From Rhodococcus sp. JCM 9791 (GTDB lineage: Bacteria; Actinomycetota; Actinomycetes; Mycobacteriales; Mycobacteriaceae): a DNA stretch of 35,930 nucleotides. Under the pieces are notes generated by a model. It ran no database searches. It was not told the origin of the DNA and saw nothing but the letters and a program-made list of their open reading frames with translations. The stretch is from the NCBI GenBank assembly GCA_001312645.1, contig BBEG01000013.1, positions 1-35,930 of the forward strand, read 5' to 3'. Shown here in pieces: positions 8,456 through 15,988 of the stretch. The number at the start of each line of letters is the position of its first letter. Within the stretch, counting starts at the first letter, position 1. Position numbers and translations under genes: made by a program.

Positions 8456-9028
8456 ATGACAGACATTCTTGTGAATGAACAACCCGTGGACGTGACCGAA
8501 CGGGCCGGGATCCCGTTCGATGCCGCCGCTCATGCCGCGTCCATGGTCGGGCACCACTATCGTGTCGATGATTTCTACGAGGTCGGCCGCGAGAAGGTGC
8601 GTGAATACGCCCGCGCTGTGCTCGACCCTCACCCCGCGCATCACAACGAAGAAGCAGCGAAAGGTCTCGGGTACGACGGCCTGATCGCGCCGCTGACCTT
8701 CGTATCGATCATCGGGATGATCGCGCAGCGCAAGCTGTTCGAGGAGATCGTCACCGGATACGACCTCAGCCAGATCATGCAGACCGATCAGCGGTTGGTT
8801 TTCCACCGCCCGATCCAGGTCGGTGATCGGTTGTTCTGCGACGTGTACCTCGACGATTTCCGTCAGGTGGCAGGCAGCGACATCATCACCACCAAGAACG
8901 TCATCACGGATCAGTACGACAATCTTGTGCTGACCACGTGGACCACGCTTGTGGGTCGCACAGGTGGCGAGGTCGACGCGAATATCGCCGAGGCTGTCAA
9001 GGGTGTGATGATGCATGACGCTCCGTAG
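8456..9028 (+). CDS. hadA: (3R)-hydroxyacyl-ACP dehydratase subunit HadA
   Basis: One partner of the HadAB dehydratase of fatty acid synthase II, which removes water from 3-hydroxyacyl-ACP during mycolic acid chain elongation. HadA is the non-catalytic, substrate-stabilising hotdog-fold subunit. Family segments are visible: YEVGREKVREYARAV, the LGYDGLIAPLTFVSI helix, VFHRPIQVGDRLFCDVYLD and TTKNVITDQ. ATG at 8456 has GCGGAGG 8 bases upstream and gives 190 residues, longer than the mycobacterial protein because of about 30 extra N-terminal residues. Its 3' end overlaps hadB by 14 bases, implying coupled translation. HadAB is the target of thiacetazone and isoxyl in mycobacteria. Confidence 0.92.
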   Translation: MTDILVNEQPVDVTERAGIPFDAAAHAASMVGHHYRVDDFYEVGREKVREYARAVLDPHPAHHNEEAAKGLGYDGLIAPLTFVSIIGMIAQRKLFEEIVTGYDLSQIMQTDQRLVFHRPIQVGDRLFCDVYLDDFRQVAGSDIITTKNVITDQYDNLVLTTWTTLVGRTGGEVDANIAEAVKGVMMHDAP

Positions 9029-9439
9029 TTTCGATGACGTGACGGTGGGCGAGGAACTTCCCTCGCGCGTCGTGACGCTCACGCGTGGAAACCTGGTCAA
9101 CTACGCCGGTGTGTCGGGTGATCCCAACCCGATCCACTGGAGTGACAAGGTTGCCGAACTTGCCGGTTTGCGCAACGTGGTCGGACACGGCATGCTCTCC
9201 ATGGGTATCGCCGCCGGCTTCGTCACCGACTGGCTCGGCGATCCGGGCGCAGTGAACGAATACAATGTTCGTTTCACGAGCCGGTGTTCGTGGAGGCCGA
9301 CAAGGCCGCGGCAATCGAGTTCACCGGCAAGGTCAAGTCGGTGGACTCGGACAGCAAGACAGCAGTGGTCGCGATCGTGGCGAAGTCCGAAGGGCGTAAG
9401 ATCTTCGGTCGGGCCACGGCAACGGTCCGCCTGGCCTGA
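9015..9439 (+). CDS. hadB: (3R)-hydroxyacyl-ACP dehydratase subunit HadB, one apparent frameshift
   Basis: Catalytic subunit of the HadAB dehydratase. The hydratase-2 motif is intact: YAGVSGDPNPIHWSDKVA with catalytic Asp and His, then GLRNVVGHGMLSMG. After residue 87 or so (VNEYNVRFT) the frame changes near 9277; in the next frame the protein resumes as EPVFVEADKAAAIEF and ends KIFGRATATVRLA. This equals the loss of one base. Restored length is 141 residues, matching the family. It overlaps hadA and is followed by tRNA-Trp; no hadC is found between them. Confidence 0.9.
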
Positions 9440-9451
9440 CGGTCGAGCGGA

Positions 9452-9481
9452 TTGGGTAGTCCCGGGGCAATGAAGTACACT
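9452..9481 (+). promoter_or_regulatory. Candidate promoter for tRNA-Trp-secE-nusG
   Basis: TTGGGT (9452-9457) and TACACT (9476-9481) are 18 bases apart. Downstream, within the presumed leader, are a perfect 12-base palindrome GCAGCGCGCTGC (9502-9513) and a hairpin CGGTAC/GTACCG (9518-9535). No gene is present in 9440-9615. Confidence 0.35.
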
Positions 9482-9615
9482 TGCTTCTGGGATCGTATAG
9501 CGCAGCGCGCTGCTCTTCGGTACTTGGATGTACCGGTGGGGTGGCGCGCGTGTCATGTGATCGCAGATCGGCCGATCTATGAGGTGTCGAAGACTCGACG
9601 CCGATGATCGGTCAA

Positions 9616-9688
<73 letters not shown>

Positions 9689-9721
9689 CACCCGGACTGC
9701 CCAGCGACCGAGAGGAACGAT

Positions 9722-10147
9722 GTGAGCGAGGAGCGCGGTAGGCGCGACGGCGACACCGGAGGGTTTGCACCCGGTGACGCTGGAACGGAAACCGGCGCAA
9801 CCCCCGACGCTTCCTCGTCGGTTTCGCGTCCGAGTGGTAAGCGCGCAGTTCGCCGGTCCGGCGCAGCGCAGACATCCGCTTCTGTAGACGCCGAGGACTC
9901 GCCTGCCCGTCGGGCCGCGGTCCAATCGACCGACCGGTCCTCGCAGCAGAAGTCCGAGAACATCTTCAAGCGCCTGCGTCGATTCTTCCGAGAGGTCATT
10001 GCGGAACTCCGCAAGGTGATCTGGCCGAATCGCAAGCAGCTGACGACCTACACGCTCGTCGTCATTGCTTTCGTGGCAGTCATGACTGCCGTCATCTTCG
10101 GATTGGACCTGGCGTTCGCTCAGGGTGTCAACTGGTTGTTCGGCTAG
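9722..10147 (+). CDS. secE: Preprotein translocase subunit SecE
   Basis: Membrane subunit that clamps SecY in the SecYEG protein export channel. GTG at 9722 follows GAGAGGAA. The 141-residue protein has a long polar N-terminal region of about 75 residues rich in Ser, Ala and Arg, then the conserved amphipathic segment FFREVIAELRKVIWPNRKQL and one transmembrane helix (TYTLVVIAFVAVMTAVIF). The extension is usual in actinobacteria. It is followed by nusG after 48 bases, and the pair is likely cotranscribed. Confidence 0.96.
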   Translation: MSEERGRRDGDTGGFAPGDAGTETGATPDASSSVSRPSGKRAVRRSGAAQTSASVDAEDSPARRAAVQSTDRSSQQKSENIFKRLRRFFREVIAELRKVIWPNRKQLTTYTLVVIAFVAVMTAVIFGLDLAFAQGVNWLFG

Positions 10148-10195
10148 CGCGTACGTGCGCAGGCAAATTGTGATCGACGAGAGGAAAGTGCCCCG

Positions 10196-10981
10196 GTGAG
10201 CACCCCCGAGAACGACTCCTACGAGCCCTCGGCCGACGAGAGCGTTTCGGACGAGGTCGTTGTCGACGAGGCAATCGTCGACCAGGCGGTCGTCGACGAA
10301 CCCGCGACCGAAGAGTCGGTGGAGGCGGGCGCTCCGGCCGATGCCGAGACCGCCGACGAGGTCGATCCTGCAGAAGCGCTCGAGAAGCAGCTGCGCCTCG
10401 AGCCGGGCGACTGGTACGTGATCCATTCGTACGCAGGCTACGAGAACAAGGTGAAGACCAACCTCGAGACCCGCGTGCAGAACCTCGACCTGAGCGAGTA
10501 CATCTTCCAGGTCGAGGTGCCCACCGAAGAAGTCACCGAGATCAAGAACGGGCAGCGCAAGCAGGTCAATCGCAAGGTGCTGCCCGGCTACATCCTGGTG
10601 CGTATGGAGCTGAACGACGAATCGTGGGGCGCCGTGCGCAACACGCCCGGTGTCACCGGATTCGTCGGTGCCACGTCTCGGCCGTCGCCGCTGACGATCA
10701 AGGAGGTCGTGAAGTTCCTCCTTCCGCAGCAGGCGAAGAAGAAGCCCGCCGCAGGTGCATCCGCAGCAGGCGAGCAGGCGCCCGCAGCCACCAGCAAGCC
10801 GGCCATCGAGGTCGACTTCGAGATCGGCGAGTCGGTCACCGTCATGGACGGTCCGTTCGCGACGCTGCCCGCGTCGATCAGCGAGGTCAACGCCGAGCAG
10901 CAGAAGCTCAAGGTCCTGGTGTCGATCTTCGGTCGCGAGACCCCGGTGGAGTTGTCCTTCACTCAGGTCTCGAAGCTCTGA
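10196..10981 (+). CDS. nusG: Transcription termination/antitermination factor NusG
   Basis: NusG binds RNA polymerase and modulates pausing and Rho-dependent termination, and links RNAP to the ribosome. An acidic N-terminal tail of about 65 residues (rich in Asp, Glu, Val, Ala) precedes the NGN domain, which begins [18 protein letters not shown] and ends near [10 protein letters not shown] Lys/Ala-rich linker of about 30 residues leads to the KOW domain ([19 protein letters not shown]...[22 protein letters not shown]). GTG at 10196 has GAGAGGAAAG upstream. Length is 261 residues; the tail is a common actinobacterial feature. Confidence 0.96.
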   Translation: MSTPENDSYEPSADESVSDEVVVDEAIVDQAVVDEPATEESVEAGAPADAETADEVDPAEALEKQLRLEPGDWYVIHSYAGYENKVKTNLETRVQNLDLSEYIFQVEVPTEEVTEIKNGQRKQVNRKVLPGYILVRMELNDESWGAVRNTPGVTGFVGATSRPSPLTIKEVVKFLLPQQAKKKPAAGASAAGEQAPAATSKPAIEVDFEIGESVTVMDGPFATLPASISEVNAEQQKLKVLVSIFGRETPVELSFTQVSKL

Positions 10982-11060
10982 TTCGCCGATCCTTTCGACA
11001 CACGAAAGCTTGCAGTAGGAATACGCAAGAACCACACCGAGCAAGAAACTAGGAATAGAG

Positions 11061-11494
11061 ATGCCCCCCAAGAAGAAGAAGATCGCCGGGCTCATCAAGC
11101 TCCAGATCCAGGCCGGCCAGGCCAACCCGGCTCCGCCGGTCGGCCCCGCGCTGGGTCAGCACGGCGTCAACATCATGGAGTTCTGCAAGGCCTACAACGC
11201 AGCGACCGAGTCGCAGCGCGGCAATGTGGTGCCGGTCGAGATCACGGTCTACGAAGACCGCTCGTTCGATTTCAAGCTGAAGACTCCTCCGGCCGCCAAG
11301 CTGCTGCTCAAGGCTGCTGGTGTGCAGAAGGCTCCGGTGAGCCGCACAAGACCAAGGTCGCCAAGGTGACGATGGATCAGGTGCGCGAGATCGCGAAGAC
11401 CAAGCAGGAAGACCTCAACGCGAACGACATCGAGGCCGCAGCGAAGATCATCGCCGGTACGGCACGCTCGATGGGTATCACGGTCGAGGGCTGA
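11061..11494 (+). CDS. rplK: Ribosomal protein uL11, one apparent frameshift
   Basis: Large-subunit protein of the GTPase-associated stalk base, binding 23S rRNA. The N-terminal [20 protein letters not shown] and [20 protein letters not shown] are textbook uL11. After AAGVQK the frame breaks near 11331; in the next frame it continues [13 protein letters not shown] and ends [18 protein letters not shown] here would be AAGGGCTCC in an intact gene, so one G of a run is missing. Restored length is 144 residues. The gene is essential in related bacteria, so the break is almost surely not biological. rplA follows after 84 bases. Confidence 0.95.
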
Positions 11495-11578
11495 CCTCCG
11501 AAAGCACGTGTGGGAGGGCCGGCCAGGCCCGCACCACTCCCGAACCATTCACCTATCGGTGAGAAGTTAGGAAACAAC

Positions 11579-12291
11579 ATGGCAAAGCGCAGCAAGGCTT
11601 ACCTCGCCGCCGCCGAGAAGATCGATCCGGACGCCTCTACAGCCCGCTCGATGCAGCGAAGCTGGTCGAGGAGACCACGTCCAAGAACTACGACGCCACT
11701 GTCGAGGTCGCAATGCGCCTCGGTGTGGATCCGCGCAAGGCGGACCAGATGGTCCGCGGCACGGTGAACCTGCCGCACGGCACGGGCAAGACCGCCCGCG
11801 TCGTCGTCTTCGCTGTCGGCGAGAAGGCCGCAGAGGCCGAGGCTGCCGGTGCGGATGTCGTCGGTGCCGAGGATCTGATCGAGCGGATCCAGGGTGGATG
11901 GACGGACTTCGACGCCGCCATCGCGACCCCGGATCAGATGGCCAAGGTCGGCCGCATCGCTCGTGTTCTGGGCCCGCGTGGTCTCATGCCGAACCCGAAG
12001 ACCGGTACGGTCACGCCGGACGTCGCGAAGGCTGTGACGGACATCAAGGGCGGCAAGATCAATTTCCGCGTCGACAAGAACTCGAACCTGCACTTCGTGA
12101 TCGGCAAGGCATCGTTCGGCGAGACCAAGCTGGTCGAGAACTACGCTGCTGCTCTCGATGAGGTGCTTCGTGCGAAGCCGTCGAGCGCGAAGGGGCGCTA
12201 CATCAAGAAGGTCACGATCGCGACGACCTCCGGTCCGGGCATCCCGGTGGATCCGGCGCGTACGCGTAACCTCCTCGAGCTTGCCGAATAG
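11579..12291 (+). CDS. rplA: Ribosomal protein uL1, one apparent frameshift
   Basis: L1-stalk protein that moves the E-site tRNA and in many bacteria represses its own rplKA message. ATG at 11579 gives [19 protein letters not shown]; the frame then changes near 11635 to [20 protein letters not shown], equal to loss of one C from a CCC run. The rest is clean: [20 protein letters not shown], the [18 protein letters not shown] signature, and a C-terminal NLLELAE. Restored length is 237 residues. A strong terminator follows, ending the unit. Confidence 0.95.
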
Positions 12292-12331
12292 GCTGCAGTA
12301 GCACCTTCGGTCGTTCGACGAACGCAGAGAG

Positions 12332-12366
12332 CGGTCGGCACGGGTTTCCCCCGTGCCGACCGTTTT
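12332..12366 (+). terminator. Intrinsic terminator after rplA
   Basis: CGGTCGGCACGGG (12332-12344) and CCCGTGCCGACCG (12350-12362) form a perfect 13-base-pair stem with a 5-base loop, followed by TTTT. It ends the transcription unit 41 bases after the rplA stop and separates it from rplJ-rplL. Confidence 0.85.
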
Positions 12367-12394
12367 GCATTCCGGCCGTTCCATCCGCTAGTCT
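12365..12394 (+). promoter_or_regulatory. Candidate promoter for rplJ-rplL
   Basis: TTGCAT (12365-12370) and TAGTCT (12389-12394) are 18 bases apart, directly after the rplA terminator. If used, transcription would start near 12401 and leave a leader of about 310 bases before rplJ. Confidence 0.35.
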
Positions 12395-12713
12395 TTACCA
12401 CGTAGTTCGGCATTGTGCCGATCTTCACCCCGATCATGTTCTACCCAAGACCGTTGGTCACCTTTTCCGCGTGCGGAATCGGTTGAAGGTCCGGATTTGT
12501 CCGCGACCCACGCAGGAGGACGAGGTTAGGGGAGATGCGAGAGAATGTGCGCGTCGAGCCTTCGAGTTCGAACCGGATTCCACCGCCTTCTCCTTTTACG
12601 CCCCGTGTGCCCTGCGCCGGGGCGTTCGTCGTTTCTCGGCCCAACGCCTGTCGCAGGTGGGACGTCCCGTTCGGGACGCCGGGAAAACGACTGAAACTGA
12701 GAGGAGGCGAAGT
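12367..12713 (+). promoter_or_regulatory. Long leader region of rplJ-rplL, possible L10 autoregulatory RNA
   Basis: About 350 bases between the terminator and rplJ show no convincing gene. Open frames crossing it have no family resemblance and continue into rplJ out of frame. The region contains the hairpin CGTCCC-GTTC-GGGACG (12663-12678) 35 bases before the rplJ start, a CCCCG/CGGGG pairing near 12600-12623, and GAGAGGAGG before the ATG. In many bacteria L10-(L7/L12) binds the rplJ leader and represses translation; such a role here is an inference from position and structure only. Confidence 0.4.
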
Positions 12714-13241
12714 ATGGCAAAGCCCGAGAAGGTCTCCGCAGTTGAGGAGATCACCGAGCAGTTCAAGACCTCGACGGCCGCTGTGGTCACGGAATACCGT
12801 GGCCTGTCGGTGGGAAGTCTGACCGCGCTGCGTCGCGCGCTCGGAGAGGGTGCGACCTACTCCGTCGCCAAGAACACCCTGGTCAAGCGTGCTGCCGCTG
12901 AGGCGGGCGTCGAGGGTCTCGACGATCTGTTCGTCGGTCCGACCGCCATCGCGTTCGTCAAGGGCGAGCCGGTGGATGCCGCGAAGGCTCTCAAGGCCTT
13001 CGCGAAGGACAACAAGGCACTCGTCATCAAGGGCGGGTACATGGACGGCGACGTGCTGTCCGTGGACCAGGTCAACAAGATCGCGGACCTCGAGTCCCGC
13101 GAGGTTCTGTTGGCCAAGCTCGCCGGCGCGATGAAGGGCAACTTGGCAAAGGCCGCAGGCCTGTTCAATGCTCCCGCTTCCCAGGTGGCTCGCCTCGCGG
13201 CCGCCCTGCAGGAGAAGAAGGCGGCAGAAGAAGCCGCCTGA
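12714..13241 (+). CDS. rplJ: Ribosomal protein uL10
   Basis: Base of the ribosomal stalk: anchors L7/L12 dimers to 23S rRNA. ATG at 12714 has GAGAGGAGG upstream. The 175-residue protein begins [20 protein letters not shown] and contains the conserved [19 protein letters not shown] and [13 protein letters not shown] segments; the C-terminal helix that binds L7/L12 dimers is the Ala-rich stretch around [20 protein letters not shown] longer upstream open frame starting at 12471 lacks any family similarity and is rejected as coding. rplL follows after 125 bases. Confidence 0.96.
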   Translation: MAKPEKVSAVEEITEQFKTSTAAVVTEYRGLSVGSLTALRRALGEGATYSVAKNTLVKRAAAEAGVEGLDDLFVGPTAIAFVKGEPVDAAKALKAFAKDNKALVIKGGYMDGDVLSVDQVNKIADLESREVLLAKLAGAMKGNLAKAAGLFNAPASQVARLAAALQEKKAAEEAA

Positions 13242-13250
13242 CGCTGATCC

Positions 13251-13279
13251 GCATCACCGCGAATCTGCATCACCGCGAA
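13251..13279. repeat. Two tandem copies of a 13-base unit between rplJ and rplL
   Basis: GCATCACCGCGAA occurs at 13251-13263 and again at 13267-13279, a 16-base period with a TCT spacer. It begins 9 bases after the rplJ stop. Just downstream a GCATGC-TCCG-GCATGC hairpin lies at 13294-13309. Confidence 0.7.
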
Positions 13280-13366
13280 ACAGATACATCCACGCATGCT
13301 CCGGCATGCACCCTCCCAATCGGTCGCGGATCAGCGACATGGGACTTATCAGGAAGGACCGCCACC

Positions 13367-13753
13367 ATGGCGAAGCTCACCACCGAAGAGCTGCTCGACG
13401 CGTTCAAGGAACTGACCCTGCTCGAGCTCTCGGAGTTCGTGAAGGCGTTCGAGGAGACCTTCGAGGTCACCGCTGCTGCTCCGGTTGCCGTTGCTGCTGC
13501 CGGCGCTCCGGCCGCTGCTGCCGAGGCTGCTGAAGAGCAGGACGAGTTCGACGTCGTCCTCGAAGGTGCCGGCGAGAAGAAGATCCAGGTCATCAAGGTC
13601 GTGCGCGAGCTCGTCTCCGGCCTGGGCCTGAAGGAAGCCAAGGACCTCGTCGAGGGTGCTCCGAAGCCGATCCTCGAGAAGGTTGCCAAGGACGCTGCAG
13701 AGGCCGCCAAGGCCAAGCTCGAAGAGGCCGGCGCCAAGGTCACCGTCAAGTAG
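13367..13753 (+). CDS. rplL: Ribosomal protein bL12 (L7/L12)
   Basis: Stalk protein present in several copies per ribosome, recruiting translation GTPases. ATG at 13367 follows AGGAAGGA. The N-terminal dimerisation domain ([19 protein letters not shown]) leads to an Ala/Pro-rich hinge (about residues 36-58) and the globular C-terminal domain with [17 protein letters not shown] and [12 protein letters not shown]. Length is 128 residues, typical. It ends at a strong terminator, separating it from the mce operon. Confidence 0.97.
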   Translation: MAKLTTEELLDAFKELTLLELSEFVKAFEETFEVTAAAPVAVAAAGAPAAAAEAAEEQDEFDVVLEGAGEKKIQVIKVVRELVSGLGLKEAKDLVEGAPKPILEKVAKDAAEAAKAKLEEAGAKVTVK

Positions 13754-13807
13754 GACGGTTTCCTCACTTCAGCGGGAGTTGCTCCCGCGCAGTGGCGCGA
13801 ACGCAGA

Positions 13808-13846
13808 GCCGCCCCCACGGATTTCGAATCCGCGGGGGCGGCTTTT
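13808..13846 (+). terminator. Intrinsic terminator after rplL
   Basis: GCCGCCCCC (13808-13816) pairs with GGGGGCGGC (13834-13842); after one mismatch an inner stem CGGATT/AATCCG closes a TCG loop; TTTT follows. It ends the rplJ-rplL unit 55 bases past the stop codon. Confidence 0.88.
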
Positions 13847-13950
13847 GTCGTGTGCACGCCCTTTGCTGCCCGAATCGGAATCGTCCGCGTGTTCCGGAGC
13901 ATTTGCGAAGGTTGTCGAATACGGTACATTGTGTATCAGTGCAGGTCATC

Positions 13951-13968
13951 GCATAAGTATTCCTATGC
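13951..13968. promoter_or_regulatory. Inverted repeat upstream of the mce operon, possible operator
   Basis: GCATA (13951-13955) and TATGC (13964-13968) form 5-base arms around 8 bases, just upstream of the candidate mceG promoter. It does not look like the KstR or KstR2 operators of cholesterol genes. Weak evidence. Confidence 0.25.
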
Positions 13969-13976
13969 TGGGGTCT

Positions 13977-14005
13977 TGATTTGCCAACTTACTCGCAAGT
14001 AGTAT
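13977..14005 (+). promoter_or_regulatory. Candidate promoter of the mce operon
   Basis: TTGATT (13977-13982) and TAGTAT (14000-14005) are 17 bases apart, about 84 bases before the mceG start and after the rplL terminator. This local stretch is less GC-rich than its surroundings, as expected of a promoter. Confidence 0.4.
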
Positions 14006-14088
14006 TCACTGTCACAGGTAACACTTCGATGCGATAGAGTGGCCCAACCCACAGGGGTGGATGGCGTCGAAACAGTGTGGAGGTAATC

Positions 14089-15186
14089 GTGGGCGTAGAG
14101 GTTTCTGTCGAGGGATTGACCAAGTCCTTCGGCTCGCAGCGGATCTGGCAGGACGTGTCGCTGACGCTGCCCGCCGGTGAGGTCAGTGCACTACTGGGTC
14201 CGTCCGGGACGGGCAAATCGGTGTTCCTCAAGTCCCTGATCGGGCTGTTGCGTCCCGAGCAGGGCTCGATCATCATCGATGGCACCGACATCCTGCAGTG
14301 CTCGAGCAAGGATCTGTACGAGATCCGCAAGTTGTTCGGGGTGCTGTTCCAGGACGGTGCCCTGTTCGGTTCGATGAACCTGTACGACAACGTGGCCTTC
14401 CCCCTTCGTGAGCACACCAAGAAGTCCGAGTCGGACATCCGCAAGATCGTGATGAGCAAGCTCGAGCTGGTGGGTCTGCTCGGAGCCGAGGACAAGCTTC
14501 CCGGTGAGATCTCCGGTGGTATGCGCAAGCGTGCCGGGCTCGCCCGCGCGTTGGTGCTCGATCCGGAGATCATCCTGGTCGACGAGCCGGACTCGGGTCT
14601 CGACCCGGTGCGCACGACGTACATCTCGCAGACGTTGATCGATATCAATGCGGAGATCGACGCGACGATTCTGATCGTGTCGCACAACATCAATCTGGCT
14701 CGTACGGTGCCGGACAACATCGGAATGCTGTTCCGCCGGCAGTTGGTTATGTTCGGTCCGCGTGAGGTGTTGCTCACGTCGGACGAGCCGGTGGTCAAGC
14801 AGTTCCTCAACGGCACGATGATCGGTCCGATCGGGATGTCGGAGGAGAAGGACGAAGCTCAGATGGCTCACGAGCAGGCGCTCGTGGACGCCGGGCACCA
14901 TGCTGGTGGTGTCGAGGATGTCGAGGGCATCGTTCCGCAGATGCAGGCGACGCCGGGTATGCCGGTGCGACAGGCAGTGGGGCGGCGTCAGGACCGCGTC
15001 CGCCAGATCCTGCACACGCTTCCACCGGCCGCTCAGGCCGCGATCGTCGAATCGCTCGACGGCGAAGGGGCAGCGACGGCCTACCCCGAGCATGACTACC
15101 GCGAGCACGACTACCGCGACGACGACACCCAGGTGATCCCCGCGTACTCGCCCGAAGGATACGACCAGCCTCACGGCATGAAGTAG
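14089..15186 (+). CDS. mceG: Mce transporter ATPase MceG (Mkl)
   Basis: ABC-type ATPase that powers Mce lipid importers by binding YrbE permeases; the M. tuberculosis counterpart Rv0655 also lies between rplL and rpoB. Numbered from GTG 14089 (GGAGG 5 bases upstream), Walker A GPSGTGKS is at 37-44, the Q-loop VLFQDG at 85-90, the signature ISGGM at 141-145, Walker B IILVDEPDSG at 161-170 and the switch His at 199. After the ATPase core a tail of about 120 residues contains an acidic stretch and a short EHDYR-EHDYR duplication. Total 365 residues. In many genomes mceG stands alone and serves several mce operons; here it heads one. Confidence 0.95.
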   Translation: MGVEVSVEGLTKSFGSQRIWQDVSLTLPAGEVSALLGPSGTGKSVFLKSLIGLLRPEQGSIIIDGTDILQCSSKDLYEIRKLFGVLFQDGALFGSMNLYDNVAFPLREHTKKSESDIRKIVMSKLELVGLLGAEDKLPGEISGGMRKRAGLARALVLDPEIILVDEPDSGLDPVRTTYISQTLIDINAEIDATILIVSHNINLARTVPDNIGMLFRRQLVMFGPREVLLTSDEPVVKQFLNGTMIGPIGMSEEKDEAQMAHEQALVDAGHHAGGVEDVEGIVPQMQATPGMPVRQAVGRRQDRVRQILHTLPPAAQAAIVESLDGEGAATAYPEHDYREHDYRDDDTQVIPAYSPEGYDQPHGMK

Positions 15187-15194
15187 GAGAACAG

Positions 15195-15984
15195 ATGGGG
15201 GGAAGTACCTCGCTCGTGCGCCCTGTGCACGGCGCGCTCACCCAGGCCGGTAACATCTTCGAGCTGTTCCTCGATGTCGTCCGCAACACCTTCCGACGTC
15301 CGTTCCAGTTCCGGGAATTCATCGAACAGGCCTGGTTCATCGCCAGTGTCACGATCCTCCCCACTGCAATGGTGGCAATCCCGTTCGGTGCTGTCGTATC
15401 GCTGCAAACCGGATCGTTGATCAAGCAGCTCGGTGCGGAATCGTTCACCGGTGCGGCGAGTGTGCTCGCGGTGATCCAGCAGGGCAGTCCGATCGTGACC
15501 GCGTTGCTGATTGCGGGCGCGGCGGGTTCGGCAGTCACGGCGGATCTCGGATCGCGCACCATCCGCGAGGAGATCGACGCGATGAAGGTGCTGGGCATCG
15601 ACCCGATCCAGCGGTTGGTGGTGCCGCGTGTGCTCGCGATGGTGTTGGTTGCCTGCTCCTCAACGGACTGGTCTCGGTCGTCGGTATCGCGGGCGGGTAC
15701 TTCTTCAACGTCATCCTTCAGGACGGAACCCTGGCGCGTACCTCGCGTCCTTCTCCGCGCTTGCCCAGCTTCCCGATCTCTATGTGGCGGAGCTCAAAGC
15801 GGCGATCTTCGGCATCATCGCCGGCGTCGTCGCGTCGTACAAGGGACTGAATCCGGGCCCCGGGCCGAAGGGTGTCGGCGAAGCGGTGAACCAGACCGTC
15901 GTCATCACGTTCCTGTTGCTGTTCTTTGCAAATCTGATTCTGACGATGGTGTATCTGCAGGTCGTGCCGGCGAAGGGGTCCTGA
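15195..15984 (+). CDS. yrbEA: YrbE-family (MlaE-like) permease, first of the pair, two apparent frameshifts
   Basis: Integral membrane permease of the Mce importer, homologous to MlaE, pairing with the second YrbE to form the channel driven by MceG. About five to six hydrophobic helices are visible. The conserved cytoplasmic loop that docks the ATPase reads LGSRTIREEIDAMKVLGID, followed by PIQRLVVPRVLA. Frame changes near 15653 and 15731 each equal loss of one C (GCCCTG to GCCTG; CCCC to CCC); between them the protein reads LLNGLVSVVGIAGGYFF and after them GAYLASFSALAQLPDLYVAEL. Restored length is 263 residues. AGGAGA precedes the ATG. Which mce type it belongs to cannot be decided by eye. 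Confidence 0.92.
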
Positions 15985-15988
15985 ACCG

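Noticed and set aside
12471-12713. Upstream extension of the rplJ frame and a 95-residue frame starting at 12535
   Set aside because: No resemblance to L10 or any family, unlike codon pattern, and the rplJ ATG has an excellent ribosome binding site. Treated as leader.
13951-14005. KstR-type operator controlling the mce operon as a steroid importer
   Set aside because: The inverted repeat does not match the known KstR or KstR2 operator pattern, so no steroid link is claimed.
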